Assembly: GCA_965656535.1 (NCBI GenBank)
Contig: CBFHKX010000001.1
Span: 999,016-1,063,015, forward strand
From: Lishizhenia sp965656535
GTDB taxonomy: Bacteria > Bacteroidota > Bacteroidia > Flavobacteriales_D > Crocinitomicaceae
Length of the DNA: 64,000 nucleotides
Direction: 5' to 3'
In this document: positions 27,088 through 36,263 of the stretch, piece by piece
How positions within the stretch are numbered: the stretch's first letter is position 1
How the letters are laid out: every line of letters starts with the position of its first letter
The notes under the pieces: model-generated
Databases searched by the model: none
Seen by the model: only the letters and a program-made list of their open reading frames with translations
What the model was told of the DNA's origin: nothing
Translations under genes and position numbers: made by a program

Positions 27088-29310
27088 ATGAAATATATTT
27101 TAAGCTTTTCTCTCCTAATAACGTTCATTTGTGTTCAGGCACAGGAAATGCTTATTCCTTTAACGCATAATCCAGATTTATACCGTCCAAAAAAAGAAAG
27201 TAAGGCACTTTCAAATTCGTTCGATAGTACGTTTGTATATCTTTCAGATTCTCTTACCTTGCCTTTGTTTGATGATTTTTCTAGAAATAATTTTCAAACA
27301 TACAGCAGTTCGTTTTCCCAACCCAACCTAGTAGAAGAAGTGTATTACCGCTTGTTAGAAGAAACATCTTCAACGCCCTTGCCTAGTAATACAGAACTCG
27401 GGGAAGTAAAAACCTACAGAGTAACTGTAAATACACTTTTAAACACAACAGACACTTTGTATTTTGATTCAATTCCTTTTCAAATACATAATTTACTCGA
27501 TTATCCTGTAGTTTATGGCAGTGGTTTTGGTTATCCTAATTACTTTATTTTTGATACAATTAGCGCAACACCAAATTTACCTGATACGGTTTTTACAACA
27601 ATAACTTATCAACAAGATAGTGCCAGAATTTTTATCAAACAAATCAATAATCCCAATCAATTTTGGCTAGATTCTAATGCCTATCATAACTACAGGTTTG
27701 CAGTAAACCCTATTTCGCTTGGTGTTGTTACGTTTGATGGTTTAGATGATATGGGCAATGCATATAATATTGGAAGTGCATCCACTGCAATTAATGATGT
27801 GCTTACATCTAAACCAATAAAAATGGGTTCTTTTTCTGCGAGTGACTCTGTCTATTTTAGTTTTCTTTATCAACCGCAAGGATTTGGAGATGCTCCTGAA
27901 GATTCAGATTCTCTTTTTCTAGAGTTTTGGTCTCCAGTAGATCAACTTTGGCAAAAAGTATGGAGGGTAGGTGGTTCACCTCTGCAGGATTTTCGTGTTG
28001 GTCACGTAAAGATTATAGAGAATAAATATTTACAAGATGGATTTCAGTTTCGGTTTTCAAATTTAGGTTCAGTAGCCGGAGCTTTTGACCAATTTCATAT
28101 AGATTATGTTAGTTTAAGACCGCTTTCGGGTTATCAAGACACTTTGTTCAAAGATTTTGCTATTGTATATCCAATAGCCACATTGTTGAAAGACTACACG
28201 CAAGTTCCATGGAAACATTTTAGACTCTCTCCAACTAATAAAATGGCCAATTCTATGCAACTTGTTGTTAGAAATAATGAAACAGTTGCAGCTAACAACT
28301 CAAACGGCGGAAGTCTTAAAGTACTGTTAGACGGAACAACAGAAGGTGTGTTTAATTTTTCAGGAGCTAATTTGTCTTCGCCCGATTTGGATTATGCAGC
28401 ACGTACACATTATAGTAGTGTGTTTGATCTTTCTGGTGGATATGAGTTTGATGCAACTCTTTCCAATGACACACTGGCCATATTTGATTATGTTGCGGAA
28501 GCTTCGGCTCAATTTCCTAACTTTACTCAGAATGACTCTACATTTGGGAAACAGGTTTTTAAAGCCGTTTACGCATATGATGATGGTACAGCAGAAAATG
28601 CATATGGAACCACTCAAACGCAGTCTAGGCTAGCCTACAAATTTACAAGCTATGTGCCGGATTCTTTGGTAGCCATTCAAATGGCTTTTGTAAATACGGC
28701 TGAAGATGTTTCAAACAAACTTTTTTTATTAACCGTGTGGGACGATAATAACGGTGTGCCGGGAAATGTGATTTATCAAGATGACTTTTTTGATCCGCGC
28801 CAACCAAAATATATCGGACAACCCAATGGCTTTTATACCTATTATTTCAAAGGAGTAGATAAAGTCGGAGTTCCGCAAACGTTTTATATCGGATGGAGAC
28901 AAATTGATGCAGAACGTTTAAATATAGGCTTCGATAGTAATATTGATAACCAAGATAAAATCTTTTTTAGTATTGATAACGAGACTTCATGGGTGAACAC
29001 AAGTTTTAAAGGTTCAGTTATGATGCGTCCTATGTTTTCTAGTGTATTAGATTATCAGCTGAGTACAAGCGAACCCGATGAGCAGCTTGTGTCAGATATT
29101 CAAATTTATCCAAATCCTTCGGCAGGTCTATTCAAAATGAGCGGAAATGATATCGGATACGCAGATGTATTTAACCTGCAAGGTCGGCATATTCTGCGTT
29201 CAGAAGAGCACGAGTTTAATCTTTATGATCAAGAAACTGGGTTGTACCTAGTGCATATTTATAGTATAGCAGGCCATAAACTGAGTACGAAAAAAATCAT
29301 CAAAAAGTGA
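27088..29310 (+). CDS. T9SS type A sorting domain protein
   Basis: Large secreted protein of 740 residues. The signal peptide ends CVQAQ. The C-terminal 70 residues form a type A sorting domain, with IQIYPNPSAGLFKM, a middle ADVFNLQGRHI segment, GLYLVHIYS, and a basic last stretch. These mark cargo of the type IX secretion system, cleaved and attached outside the cell. The rest is rich in Asp, Ser, Phe and Tyr with beta-sandwich-like patterns; no catalytic motif is recognised. It sits between the PASTA gene and rluD and overlaps rluD by four bases, so it appears to be part of that operon. Confidence 0.88.
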   Translation: MKYILSFSLLITFICVQAQEMLIPLTHNPDLYRPKKESKALSNSFDSTFVYLSDSLTLPLFDDFSRNNFQTYSSSFSQPNLVEEVYYRLLEETSSTPLPSNTELGEVKTYRVTVNTLLNTTDTLYFDSIPFQIHNLLDYPVVYGSGFGYPNYFIFDTISATPNLPDTVFTTITYQQDSARIFIKQINNPNQFWLDSNAYHNYRFAVNPISLGVVTFDGLDDMGNAYNIGSASTAINDVLTSKPIKMGSFSASDSVYFSFLYQPQGFGDAPEDSDSLFLEFWSPVDQLWQKVWRVGGSPLQDFRVGHVKIIENKYLQDGFQFRFSNLGSVAGAFDQFHIDYVSLRPLSGYQDTLFKDFAIVYPIATLLKDYTQVPWKHFRLSPTNKMANSMQLVVRNNETVAANNSNGGSLKVLLDGTTEGVFNFSGANLSSPDLDYAARTHYSSVFDLSGGYEFDATLSNDTLAIFDYVAEASAQFPNFTQNDSTFGKQVFKAVYAYDDGTAENAYGTTQTQSRLAYKFTSYVPDSLVAIQMAFVNTAEDVSNKLFLLTVWDDNNGVPGNVIYQDDFFDPRQPKYIGQPNGFYTYYFKGVDKVGVPQTFYIGWRQIDAERLNIGFDSNIDNQDKIFFSIDNETSWVNTSFKGSVMMRPMFSSVLDYQLSTSEPDEQLVSDIQIYPNPSAGLFKMSGNDIGYADVFNLQGRHILRSEEHEFNLYDQETGLYLVHIYSIAGHKLSTKKIIKK

Positions 29311-30398
29311 GTCAAGGTAAAAAAGAGAAGTTTTCCAAAGAGTTAAACGTTGAAGTAAAGAATTCTGAAGGAATAAGTGAGGAAGAACATGACCAAGAAG
29401 ATCTATTTGAACACCATAAGGTGATAGCAGATCCAGGGCAAGAAGTTTTGAGGGTAGATAAATTTTTGATGGATCGTTTGCCAAATACATCAAGAAATAA
29501 GATACAAGTTGCAGCTAAAAGTGGTAATATACACGCTAACGGCAAAGCAGTAAAACAGAATTATAAAGTAAAGCCTGGAGATACCATTTCAGTGGTTTTG
29601 CCTTATCCTGTTAGAGAAATTGAGCTTATACCAGAAGATATTCCTATCGATATTCATTATGAAGATGATACGCTAATGGTTGTAAATAAACCACCTCAAA
29701 TGGTAGTACACCCAGGTTATGGAAATTATAGCGGAACATTGGTTAATGCGTTAATTTACCATATAGATAATTTGCCATCAAAATCAGATGATTACTATGG
29801 TAGGCCAGGTCTGGTTCATCGATTAGATAAAAACACTACAGGATTAATGGTTGTTGCAAAAACAGAGTTTGCATTAACACATCTAGCAAAACAATTCTAC
29901 GATAGAACGACTGAACGACGATATAATGCTTTGGTTTGGGGAGATATAGAGGAAGATGGAACCATTACTGGTCATATAGGAAGATCGTTAAAAAATAGAA
30001 AACAAATGACTGTTTTCGAAGATGGCGAATTCGGAAAACATGCAGTTACGCATTATAAAGTATTGAAAAGATATGGTTATGTTACACTTGTTGAGTGTAA
30101 ATTAGAAACAGGAAGAACGCACCAGATTAGAGCGCACTTTAAGCATATTGGTCATCCTTTGTTTAATGATAACGAGTATGGTGGAGATAAGATTTTAAAG
30201 GGAACTACGTTTACGAAATACAAACAGTTTATAGACAATTGTTTCGCTTTACTACCGGGTCAGGCCTTACATGCAAAAACACTTGGGTTTGAGCATCCAA
30301 TTACAAAGGAATACAAACGCTTCGATTCTGAGTTGCCAAATCAATTTAAGGCTGTTCTAGATAAATGGGAAGTATACATGTCTACCCGAGAGATGTAA
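29307..30398 (+). CDS. rluD: RluA-family 23S rRNA pseudouridine synthase
   Basis: Isomerises uridines in large-subunit rRNA. An acidic extension (1-45) is followed by an S4 RNA-binding domain (about 46-105) and the catalytic domain. The catalytic motif HRLDKNTTG has Asp174, and the GRTHQIRAHF motif is intact. It starts with GTG at 29307, overlapping the TGA of the T9SS gene in a GTGA arrangement that suggests translational coupling. RluD-type specificity (helix 69) is inferred from the S4 domain and the ddl-PASTA context, not proven. Confidence 0.9.
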   Translation: MSQGKKEKFSKELNVEVKNSEGISEEEHDQEDLFEHHKVIADPGQEVLRVDKFLMDRLPNTSRNKIQVAAKSGNIHANGKAVKQNYKVKPGDTISVVLPYPVREIELIPEDIPIDIHYEDDTLMVVNKPPQMVVHPGYGNYSGTLVNALIYHIDNLPSKSDDYYGRPGLVHRLDKNTTGLMVVAKTEFALTHLAKQFYDRTTERRYNALVWGDIEEDGTITGHIGRSLKNRKQMTVFEDGEFGKHAVTHYKVLKRYGYVTLVECKLETGRTHQIRAHFKHIGHPLFNDNEYGGDKILKGTTFTKYKQFIDNCFALLPGQALHAKTLGFEHPITKEYKRFDSELPNQFKAVLDKWEVYMSTREM

Positions 30399-30480
30399 CT
30401 TATTCAGTCTTGTTACGTTAAAACCTTAGGTTTGTAAAGAAAGTTACAACTTTAAGGCGCTGAAAGAATCTTTAATTTGT

Positions 30481-30508
30481 TTGGACAAACCAATAATAAT
30501 TACTTTCT
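30481..30508 (+). promoter_or_regulatory. Promoter of the PorE-like gene
   Basis: TTG (30481-30483), 17 bases, then TACTTTCT (30501-30508), one base off TAnnTTTG. It sits 34 bases before the ATG at 30542 in the only sizeable gap (143 bases) between rluD and this gene. Confidence 0.4.
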
Positions 30509-30541
30509 TTCGTAAAAATTTATAATAAATCATTGTCGTAC

Positions 30542-32629
30542 ATGAAAATCAAATTATTTGCAATAGCAGTTTTGGCACTACTATCTCTGTCGGTATCAGG
30601 ACAAAAGTCTTTTATCAAGGATGCGAAAAAAGCATTTAGAAACGAGAACTACGCAGAAGCTACAAAGAAGTGCGCGAATGCCTACAAAAAGATTCCATTA
30701 AAGAATAGCAAGAGTAGAGAAATGAAGGCTGAAATGGCTTGGATGACTGCAGAGTCTAACAGGCTAATAGAGAATGATGAAGAATCAACAGTTTGGTATC
30801 AAAGGGCGGTAGATTTAAAGTTCTACAACGATCAACCGTTAGTTTACTTTAGGTTGGCAGAAGCATTTAGGTCTTTAGGAGAGTACGACAAAGCAAAAGA
30901 GCAATACGAAGAGTATTTGACCTTAGTTCCTAATGATGCGAAAGCTTTAGAAGGTTTGAAAGCGTGTGAGGATGCTCCAATTTTTATAGAGAATAGAAGT
31001 AGGTTTACCGTTAAGCCAGAAACAAAACTAAACTCTAACTCTATGGAAATGGCCTTAGTAAGAGGAGATAGAAAAGGAAGGTCAGTTGTTTTTTCTGCAA
31101 CAAGAAAAGATGCTACAGGTTCAGGAAAAGATCCAAGATCTGGAGAACCGTTTTTTGACTTATATGTATCCGATTTAGACAAAAATGGAAACTATACGAA
31201 TCTTAAAAAGTTTGAAGGTGATAGCATAAACACTGAACACAATGAAGGGACCGTGTGTTTTGACGGAAGATATAAAACAATGTTTTTTACTAGATGTCCG
31301 CAAGAAAAGAAAATGAACATGGGTTGCGAGATTTGGATGGCCGAAGCGAAAGGTAAAGGCTGGGATCTTCCAAGAGAAATTAAGTTAGCTCCTAACGATA
31401 GTATTTCGGTAGGTCACCCTTGTGCTTCCGAAGATGGAAGATATTTGATTTTTGCATCTGATTTACCAGGTGGTCAAGGAGGAAAAGATTTGTGGTATAC
31501 AGAATATGATAGAAGATCTGATTCTTGGTCGGCACCAAAAAACTTAGGTCCAGAAATCAATACACCTTTAGATGAATTATTTCCAACTTTTGCATTAAAC
31601 GGAGATTTGTTATTTGCTTCTGACGGTCACTCTGGGTTAGGTGGTTTAGATATTTTTAGAGCAGAAAAGCAAGGCGAAGAATACAAGTGGGCTAATGTTA
31701 AAAACTACGGTACACCAATCAATTCGAAAGACAATGATTACGCGCTGTATGAGTGGGGTCCAAGAAGCGGATTTTTTACTTCAAATAGAAAAACAGCAAA
31801 TGGTTTCCCAGATATCTTTTCTTATGAGCTACCACCAAACTTATTTAGTCTTAAGGTTGTAGTTGCTGAAGTAGGCTCGGGCACTAGAATTCCGAATGCT
31901 ACAGTAGAAGTAAAAGATAAAAAAACAGGAGAAGTTTTCAAGGGAGCTACGCTTTCTTCAGGAGAAGTTTTTTGGGATAAGAAACCAGATGGAGATAGAT
32001 ATGTTAACGAAGAGTCTGAATACGAAATTAAGCTTTTACCACTAGAAGGCTATCACGAGAACCCAAAGAGAGAAATTGTTTCTACTGTTGGATTAGAATA
32101 TAATCAAGACTTTGTTGTAGGAATGTCTTTCTTTCCTAAAACACCAATTCGTTTGCCAGAGGTGCGATATGATTTAGGATCTTCTAGACTGCAGGTGAAT
32201 GATTCTGTAAACTCGAAAGATTCATTAAACTTTGTATTTGATTTGTTAGAAGAATATGAAGGAATGGTAATTAAGCTTTTATCGCATACGGATAGTCGAG
32301 GTTCAGCATCTGCAAACGCTAAATTAGCGCAAGCCAGAGCACAATCTTGTGTGGATTACTTAGTTAAAGAAAAAGGAGTTAATGCTTCTCGTTTAGTTCC
32401 TGAAGGAAAAGGAGAAAATGCACCAAGAACGGTTTACTTTGTAAACGGAGAGTATGTTGTAGATAAGCCGTCACAAGGTGAGTATGAAACTATTTTATTG
32501 ACTGAGAGCTATATTAATAAGTATAAGTCAAATAAAGGTCTGTTTGAAAGGCTTCACCAATTTAATAGAAGAACAGAAGGAGAAGTGGTAAGAATGGATT
32601 GGACACAATCTGGACCGGATTCAGAATAA
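30542..32629 (+). CDS. OmpA-family protein with TPR and WD40-like repeats, PorE-like
   Basis: The domains, in order, are a signal peptide ending LSVSGQ, TPR helices (about 20-145), a PD40/WD40-like beta-propeller (about 170-430) with blades such as GRYLIFASDLPGGQGGKDLW, a carboxypeptidase-regulatory-like beta domain (about 440-530), and a C-terminal OmpA peptidoglycan-binding domain (about 545-690) with SHTDSRGSASANAKLAQARAQ. This is the order of T9SS component PorE, which links the secretion machine to peptidoglycan. Unlike Porphyromonas PorE it shows no lipobox Cys. Many Bacteroidota encode several such proteins, so the T9SS role is an inference. The ATG at 30542 is used; a TTG three codons upstream is unlikely. 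A strong terminator follows. Confidence 0.85.
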   Translation: MKIKLFAIAVLALLSLSVSGQKSFIKDAKKAFRNENYAEATKKCANAYKKIPLKNSKSREMKAEMAWMTAESNRLIENDEESTVWYQRAVDLKFYNDQPLVYFRLAEAFRSLGEYDKAKEQYEEYLTLVPNDAKALEGLKACEDAPIFIENRSRFTVKPETKLNSNSMEMALVRGDRKGRSVVFSATRKDATGSGKDPRSGEPFFDLYVSDLDKNGNYTNLKKFEGDSINTEHNEGTVCFDGRYKTMFFTRCPQEKKMNMGCEIWMAEAKGKGWDLPREIKLAPNDSISVGHPCASEDGRYLIFASDLPGGQGGKDLWYTEYDRRSDSWSAPKNLGPEINTPLDELFPTFALNGDLLFASDGHSGLGGLDIFRAEKQGEEYKWANVKNYGTPINSKDNDYALYEWGPRSGFFTSNRKTANGFPDIFSYELPPNLFSLKVVVAEVGSGTRIPNATVEVKDKKTGEVFKGATLSSGEVFWDKKPDGDRYVNEESEYEIKLLPLEGYHENPKREIVSTVGLEYNQDFVVGMSFFPKTPIRLPEVRYDLGSSRLQVNDSVNSKDSLNFVFDLLEEYEGMVIKLLSHTDSRGSASANAKLAQARAQSCVDYLVKEKGVNASRLVPEGKGENAPRTVYFVNGEYVVDKPSQGEYETILLTESYINKYKSNKGLFERLHQFNRRTEGEVVRMDWTQSGPDSE

Positions 32630-32650
32630 ATAAAAGAATAATAGATTTAA

Positions 32651-32686
32651 AACTCTCAGCATATTAAGCTGGGAGTTTTTTGTTTT
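32651..32686 (+). terminator. Rho-independent terminator after the PorE-like gene
   Basis: AACTCTCAGC pairs with GCTGGGAGTT (one G-T pair) around a six-base loop, followed by TTTTTTGTTTT. It begins 21 bases after the stop codon. Confidence 0.9.
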
Positions 32687-32810
32687 ACACCTTGTTTTGG
32701 CGCCCATTTTTTTAAGTTTCAGCTTATAATTGCTAGGCCTAATATATAGGCGAGAAATAAAAATAGTTAATAGATAAGCAACAGAATTAAGGTGTAACCT
32801 TAGAGGTCCA

Positions 32811-32842
32811 TTGCCTAATTATCCAATTAAATATTATCTTTG
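32811..32842 (+). promoter_or_regulatory. Promoter of purM-prfA-pyrF
   Basis: TTG (32811-32813), 21 bases, then a perfect TATCTTTG (32835-32842), 18 bases before the purM ATG. It is the first clear promoter after the 32651 terminator, and the genes to 36175 follow with almost no gaps. Confidence 0.65.
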
Positions 32843-32859
32843 CCAATCCAATAATTATT

Positions 32860-34029
32860 ATGGCAGATACAAGGTATAACTTAAGAGGAGTTTCAGCAGG
32901 AAAAGAAGATGTGCACAATGCAATTAAGAACGTAGATAAAGGTTTGTTTCCGCAAGCTTTTTGTAAAATCGTTCCAGATTACTTAACCGGTTCTGATGAC
33001 CATTGCGTTGTAATGCATGCCGATGGAGCAGGTACAAAATCTTCTCTTGCATACATGTATTGGAAAGAAACTGGAGATAAATCTGTTTGGAAAGGCATAG
33101 CTCAAGATGCCTTAATTATGAATATAGACGACTTGCTTTGTGTTGGTGCTACAGATAACATTCTTCTTTCATCCACTATTGGAAGAAACAAAAACTTAAT
33201 TACAGGCGAGGTTCTTTCAGAGATAATTAATGGAACAGAAGAACTACTCGAAGATTTAAGAAATCAAGGGATAGGTATTTATTCTACTGGAGGAGAAACA
33301 GCAGATGTTGGAGACCTTGTAAGAACAATTATTGTTGATTCTACCGTAGTGTGCAGAATGAAAAAAGATGAGGTTGTTTCTAACCATAACATAAAGGATG
33401 GAAACGTAATTGTTGGTTTATCGTCATTCGGACAAGCAAGTTACGAGAAAGAATACAACGGCGGTATGGGGTCAAATGGATTAACCTCAGCACGTCATGA
33501 TGTATTTAATAATACACTTGCAACTAAATATCCGGAGAGTTTTGATCCAGCTGTTCCTACAGACTTAGCTTATTCGGGTTCTTATAACCTCACAGATGAG
33601 GTTGAGAATGCTCCAATAGACGCAGGGAAATTAGTGCTTTCTCCAACAAGAACCTATGCTCCAATTATAAAGAAAATATTAGATAAGCATAGAAAAGACA
33701 TTGCAGGAATGGTGCACTGTTCGGGTGGAGCACAGACTAAAGTCTTACATTTTGTAGACAATGTTCACGTAATAAAAAATAATCTTTTTCCAATTCCTCC
33801 ACTTTTTGATACAATTCAGAAAGAATCGGGTACTGAATGGAAAGAAATGTACAAAGTTTTTAATATGGGACATAGAATGGAGATTTACGTACCTGAAGAG
33901 ATTGCTAGTTCAATCATAGAAATTTCAAAATCGTTTAATGTTGACGCTCAAATTGTAGGAAGAGTTGAAAGCTTTGAAGGAAAGAAATTAACCATTAATT
34001 CTCCATACGGGGAATTTATTTACGATTAA
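32860..34029 (+). CDS. purM: Phosphoribosylformylglycinamidine cyclo-ligase (AIR synthase) PurM
   Basis: Closes the imidazole ring of AIR, the substrate of PurK. The 389-residue protein is the long Bacteroidota form. It has YNLRGVSAGKEDVHNAI at the start, MHADGAGTKSSLAYMYW for the ATP loop, ALIMNIDDLLCVGA and YSTGGETADVGDL. With purE, purK and the salvage enzymes this is the third purine step encoded here, but in a separate operon. prfA follows after one base. Confidence 0.93.
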   Translation: MADTRYNLRGVSAGKEDVHNAIKNVDKGLFPQAFCKIVPDYLTGSDDHCVVMHADGAGTKSSLAYMYWKETGDKSVWKGIAQDALIMNIDDLLCVGATDNILLSSTIGRNKNLITGEVLSEIINGTEELLEDLRNQGIGIYSTGGETADVGDLVRTIIVDSTVVCRMKKDEVVSNHNIKDGNVIVGLSSFGQASYEKEYNGGMGSNGLTSARHDVFNNTLATKYPESFDPAVPTDLAYSGSYNLTDEVENAPIDAGKLVLSPTRTYAPIIKKILDKHRKDIAGMVHCSGGAQTKVLHFVDNVHVIKNNLFPIPPLFDTIQKESGTEWKEMYKVFNMGHRMEIYVPEEIASSIIEISKSFNVDAQIVGRVESFEGKKLTINSPYGEFIYD

Positions 34030-34030
34030 T

Positions 34031-35110
34031 ATGGAAGATTTACTAAGTAAATTAGAAGTTATATCATACCGTTTTGAAGAAGTGGGTAGGCTAATTACCG
34101 ATCCAGACATTATTTCTGATATGAAACGTTATGTTAAGCTAAACAAAGAATATAAAGATCTAGAAGAGGTTGATAAAGCCTATAAGAACTATAAGAATAT
34201 ATTAGATAACATTAAGTCGTCTAAAGAAATGATTGCAGAAGAAACAGATCCTGAAATGAAGGAGATGGCTCAAATGGAATTAGATGATCTACTAGAAAAA
34301 AAACCAGTTATAGAAGAGGAGATAAAAGTATTATTGATACCCAAAGATCCCGAAGATGATAAGAATGTTATTATAGAACTTAGAGCTGGTACAGGTGGAG
34401 ATGAAGCTTGTATTTTTGTTGAGGATGTTTACAGAATGTTTACCATGTTTTTCAAAAACAAAGGTTGGAAATGTGATGTAATTAACTCCAATGAGGGTAC
34501 TTCTGGATACAAAGAAATTTCATTAAATGTAGAAGGAGAAGGTGTTTACGGAACAATGAAGTTCGAATCAGGAGTACACCGAGTACAACGTGTTCCTGAA
34601 ACAGAATCTCAAGGTAGAGTGCATACCTCTGCAATTACAGTAGCCGTTTTACCCGAAGCCGAAGAGGTGGATGTAGAATTAAATATGTCTGATGTTAGAA
34701 GAGATACATTTAGAGCTTCTGGTGCAGGTGGACAACACGTAAATAAAACAGAGTCTGCCATACGTTTAACCCACGAACCAACTGGGATTGTAGTAGAATG
34801 TCAGGATGGTCGTTCGCAACATAAAAATTTAGAAAAAGCAATTTCTGTTCTTCGCTCTAGATTGTATCAACAAGAGTTAGAAAGAATTAACGCTGAGCGT
34901 TCAGAAAAACGAAAGTCGCTAGTTTCTACTGGAGACAGGTCGGCAAAAATAAGAACCTACAATTATCCCCAAGGTAGAATTACAGATCACAGAATTGGTA
35001 AAACAATGTATAATCTAAGTAATTTTATGAATGGAGATATCGATGAAATGCTTGAAGCATTAAAAATGGCAGAGAACGCCGAGAAAATGAAAGGTGAGAC
35101 ACCTGCTTAA
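34031..35110 (+). CDS. prfA: Peptide chain release factor 1
   Basis: Recognises UAA and UAG stops and triggers peptide release. The GGQ motif lies in RASGAGGQHVNKTESAIR and the codon-reading segment is RVPETESQGRVHTSA, where PxT is PET. The 359-residue length matches RF1, not RF2. There is no programmed frameshift. It is packed between purM (one-base gap) and pyrF (two-base gap). Confidence 0.96.
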   Translation: MEDLLSKLEVISYRFEEVGRLITDPDIISDMKRYVKLNKEYKDLEEVDKAYKNYKNILDNIKSSKEMIAEETDPEMKEMAQMELDDLLEKKPVIEEEIKVLLIPKDPEDDKNVIIELRAGTGGDEACIFVEDVYRMFTMFFKNKGWKCDVINSNEGTSGYKEISLNVEGEGVYGTMKFESGVHRVQRVPETESQGRVHTSAITVAVLPEAEEVDVELNMSDVRRDTFRASGAGGQHVNKTESAIRLTHEPTGIVVECQDGRSQHKNLEKAISVLRSRLYQQELERINAERSEKRKSLVSTGDRSAKIRTYNYPQGRITDHRIGKTMYNLSNFMNGDIDEMLEALKMAENAEKMKGETPA

Positions 35111-35112
35111 GT

Positions 35113-35931
35113 ATGAGAAAAGAAGATTTAGTAGCAGAAATAAAGCGTAAGCAGTCTTTTTTATGTGTTGGTTTAGACACAGATTTAGAAAGAATACCAA
35201 AACATTTGTTGGATACAGAAGATCCTATTTTTGAGTTTAACAAGCAAATAATTGATGCAACTAAAGAGTATTGCGTGGCGTATAAACCAAATATTGCTTT
35301 TTACGAGTGTTTGGGAAGAAAAGGCTGGGAGTCTCTTGAAAAGACTTTAGACTATATCCCTAAGAATATCTTTACAATTGCAGATGCAAAGAGAGGAGAT
35401 ATAGGGAATACCAGTAAATACTACGCAAAAACCTTTTTCGAATACTTAAACTTCGATGCAGTTACCATCGCTCCATACATGGGAGAGGACTCGATAATAC
35501 CTTTTTTAGAATTTGAAAATAAATGGGTAATTGTCTTAGCACTTACTTCAAATAAAGGTGCGTTGGATTTTCAATTTACTACAGACATAAACGGAGAAGA
35601 ACTCTATAAAAAAGTACTTAGAAAAACCGCTACATGGGGAACTCCAGAAAATCTCATGTATGTAGTAGGAGCCACAAGAGCAAAAGGTATAGGTGAAGTA
35701 AGAAAAACAGTACCAAATAATTTCTTTTTAGTTCCAGGAGTTGGTGCTCAAGGCGGAAGTTTAGAAGACGTAGCTCAATATGGTTGGAACGAAGATTGTG
35801 GTTTGTTAGTTAATTCTTCTAGAGGAATAATATATGCAGGGAACGACACAACCTTTGCAGAAAAGGCTGGCGAAGCAGCAAAAAGAATTCAGTTAAACAT
35901 GCATCAAATCTTACAAAAACATGGATGGTAA
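35113..35931 (+). CDS. pyrF: Orotidine 5'-phosphate decarboxylase, type 2
   Basis: Final step of UMP synthesis. The catalytic tetrad lies in IADAKRGDIGNTSKYYA (DxKxxDI type), the N-terminal binding loop is CVGLDTDLERIP, and the phosphate-binding end is VVGATRAKG plus NSSRGIIYA. The 272-residue length and DAKRGDIGNT pattern mark the type 2 subfamily. It is in the purM-prfA operon and overlaps the pterin dehydratase gene by 11 bases. Confidence 0.95.
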   Translation: MRKEDLVAEIKRKQSFLCVGLDTDLERIPKHLLDTEDPIFEFNKQIIDATKEYCVAYKPNIAFYECLGRKGWESLEKTLDYIPKNIFTIADAKRGDIGNTSKYYAKTFFEYLNFDAVTIAPYMGEDSIIPFLEFENKWVIVLALTSNKGALDFQFTTDINGEELYKKVLRKTATWGTPENLMYVVGATRAKGIGEVRKTVPNNFFLVPGVGAQGGSLEDVAQYGWNEDCGLLVNSSRGIIYAGNDTTFAEKAGEAAKRIQLNMHQILQKHGW

Positions 35932-36175
35932 AGAATACAACGGTTGGGAACATGAAGACGATTCTTTAACACGTGATTTCGAGTTTAAAAACTTTCAAGA
36001 AGCATTGGCTTTTGTGAATGTTGTTGGCACAATTGCAGAAGAGAGTAAACATCATCCAGATATAATTTTGTTTGATTATAACTGCGTTTCTATCATTACC
36101 AAAACACACGATGCGAATAATACTGTTACGCAAAAAGACTACGACTTAGTAGATAAAATTAATAGTGTAGTTTGA
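35921..36175 (+). CDS. Pterin-4a-carbinolamine dehydratase (PCD/DCoH family)
   Basis: Small 84-residue protein with the family signature ESKHHPDI....YNCVSIITKTHDANNTVT, carrying the conserved His-His-Pro and the second His. These enzymes recycle the oxidised cofactor of aromatic amino acid hydroxylases, although bacterial members may have other roles. No hydroxylase is nearby. It overlaps pyrF by 11 bases and is the last gene of that operon. Confidence 0.85.
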   Translation: MDGKEYNGWEHEDDSLTRDFEFKNFQEALAFVNVVGTIAEESKHHPDIILFDYNCVSIITKTHDANNTVTQKDYDLVDKINSVV

Positions 36176-36233
36176 GAACGACACTTTTCTTCATTTTTAT
36201 TCAATCATAAAAAAGAGAATGAGGTTTTAAAAA

Positions 36234-36247
36234 TGTATATTTATACA
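36234..36247 (+). promoter_or_regulatory. Palindrome over a -7-like box before the DUF2851 gene
   Basis: TGTATA-TT-TATACA is a perfect inverted repeat that contains TATATTTA (36236-36243), one base off the -7 consensus. It ends 16 bases before the DUF2851 ATG. It could be an operator over a promoter, or chance in AT-rich DNA. Confidence 0.3.
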
Positions 36248-36263
36248 ACTAAAACCTTTTACA

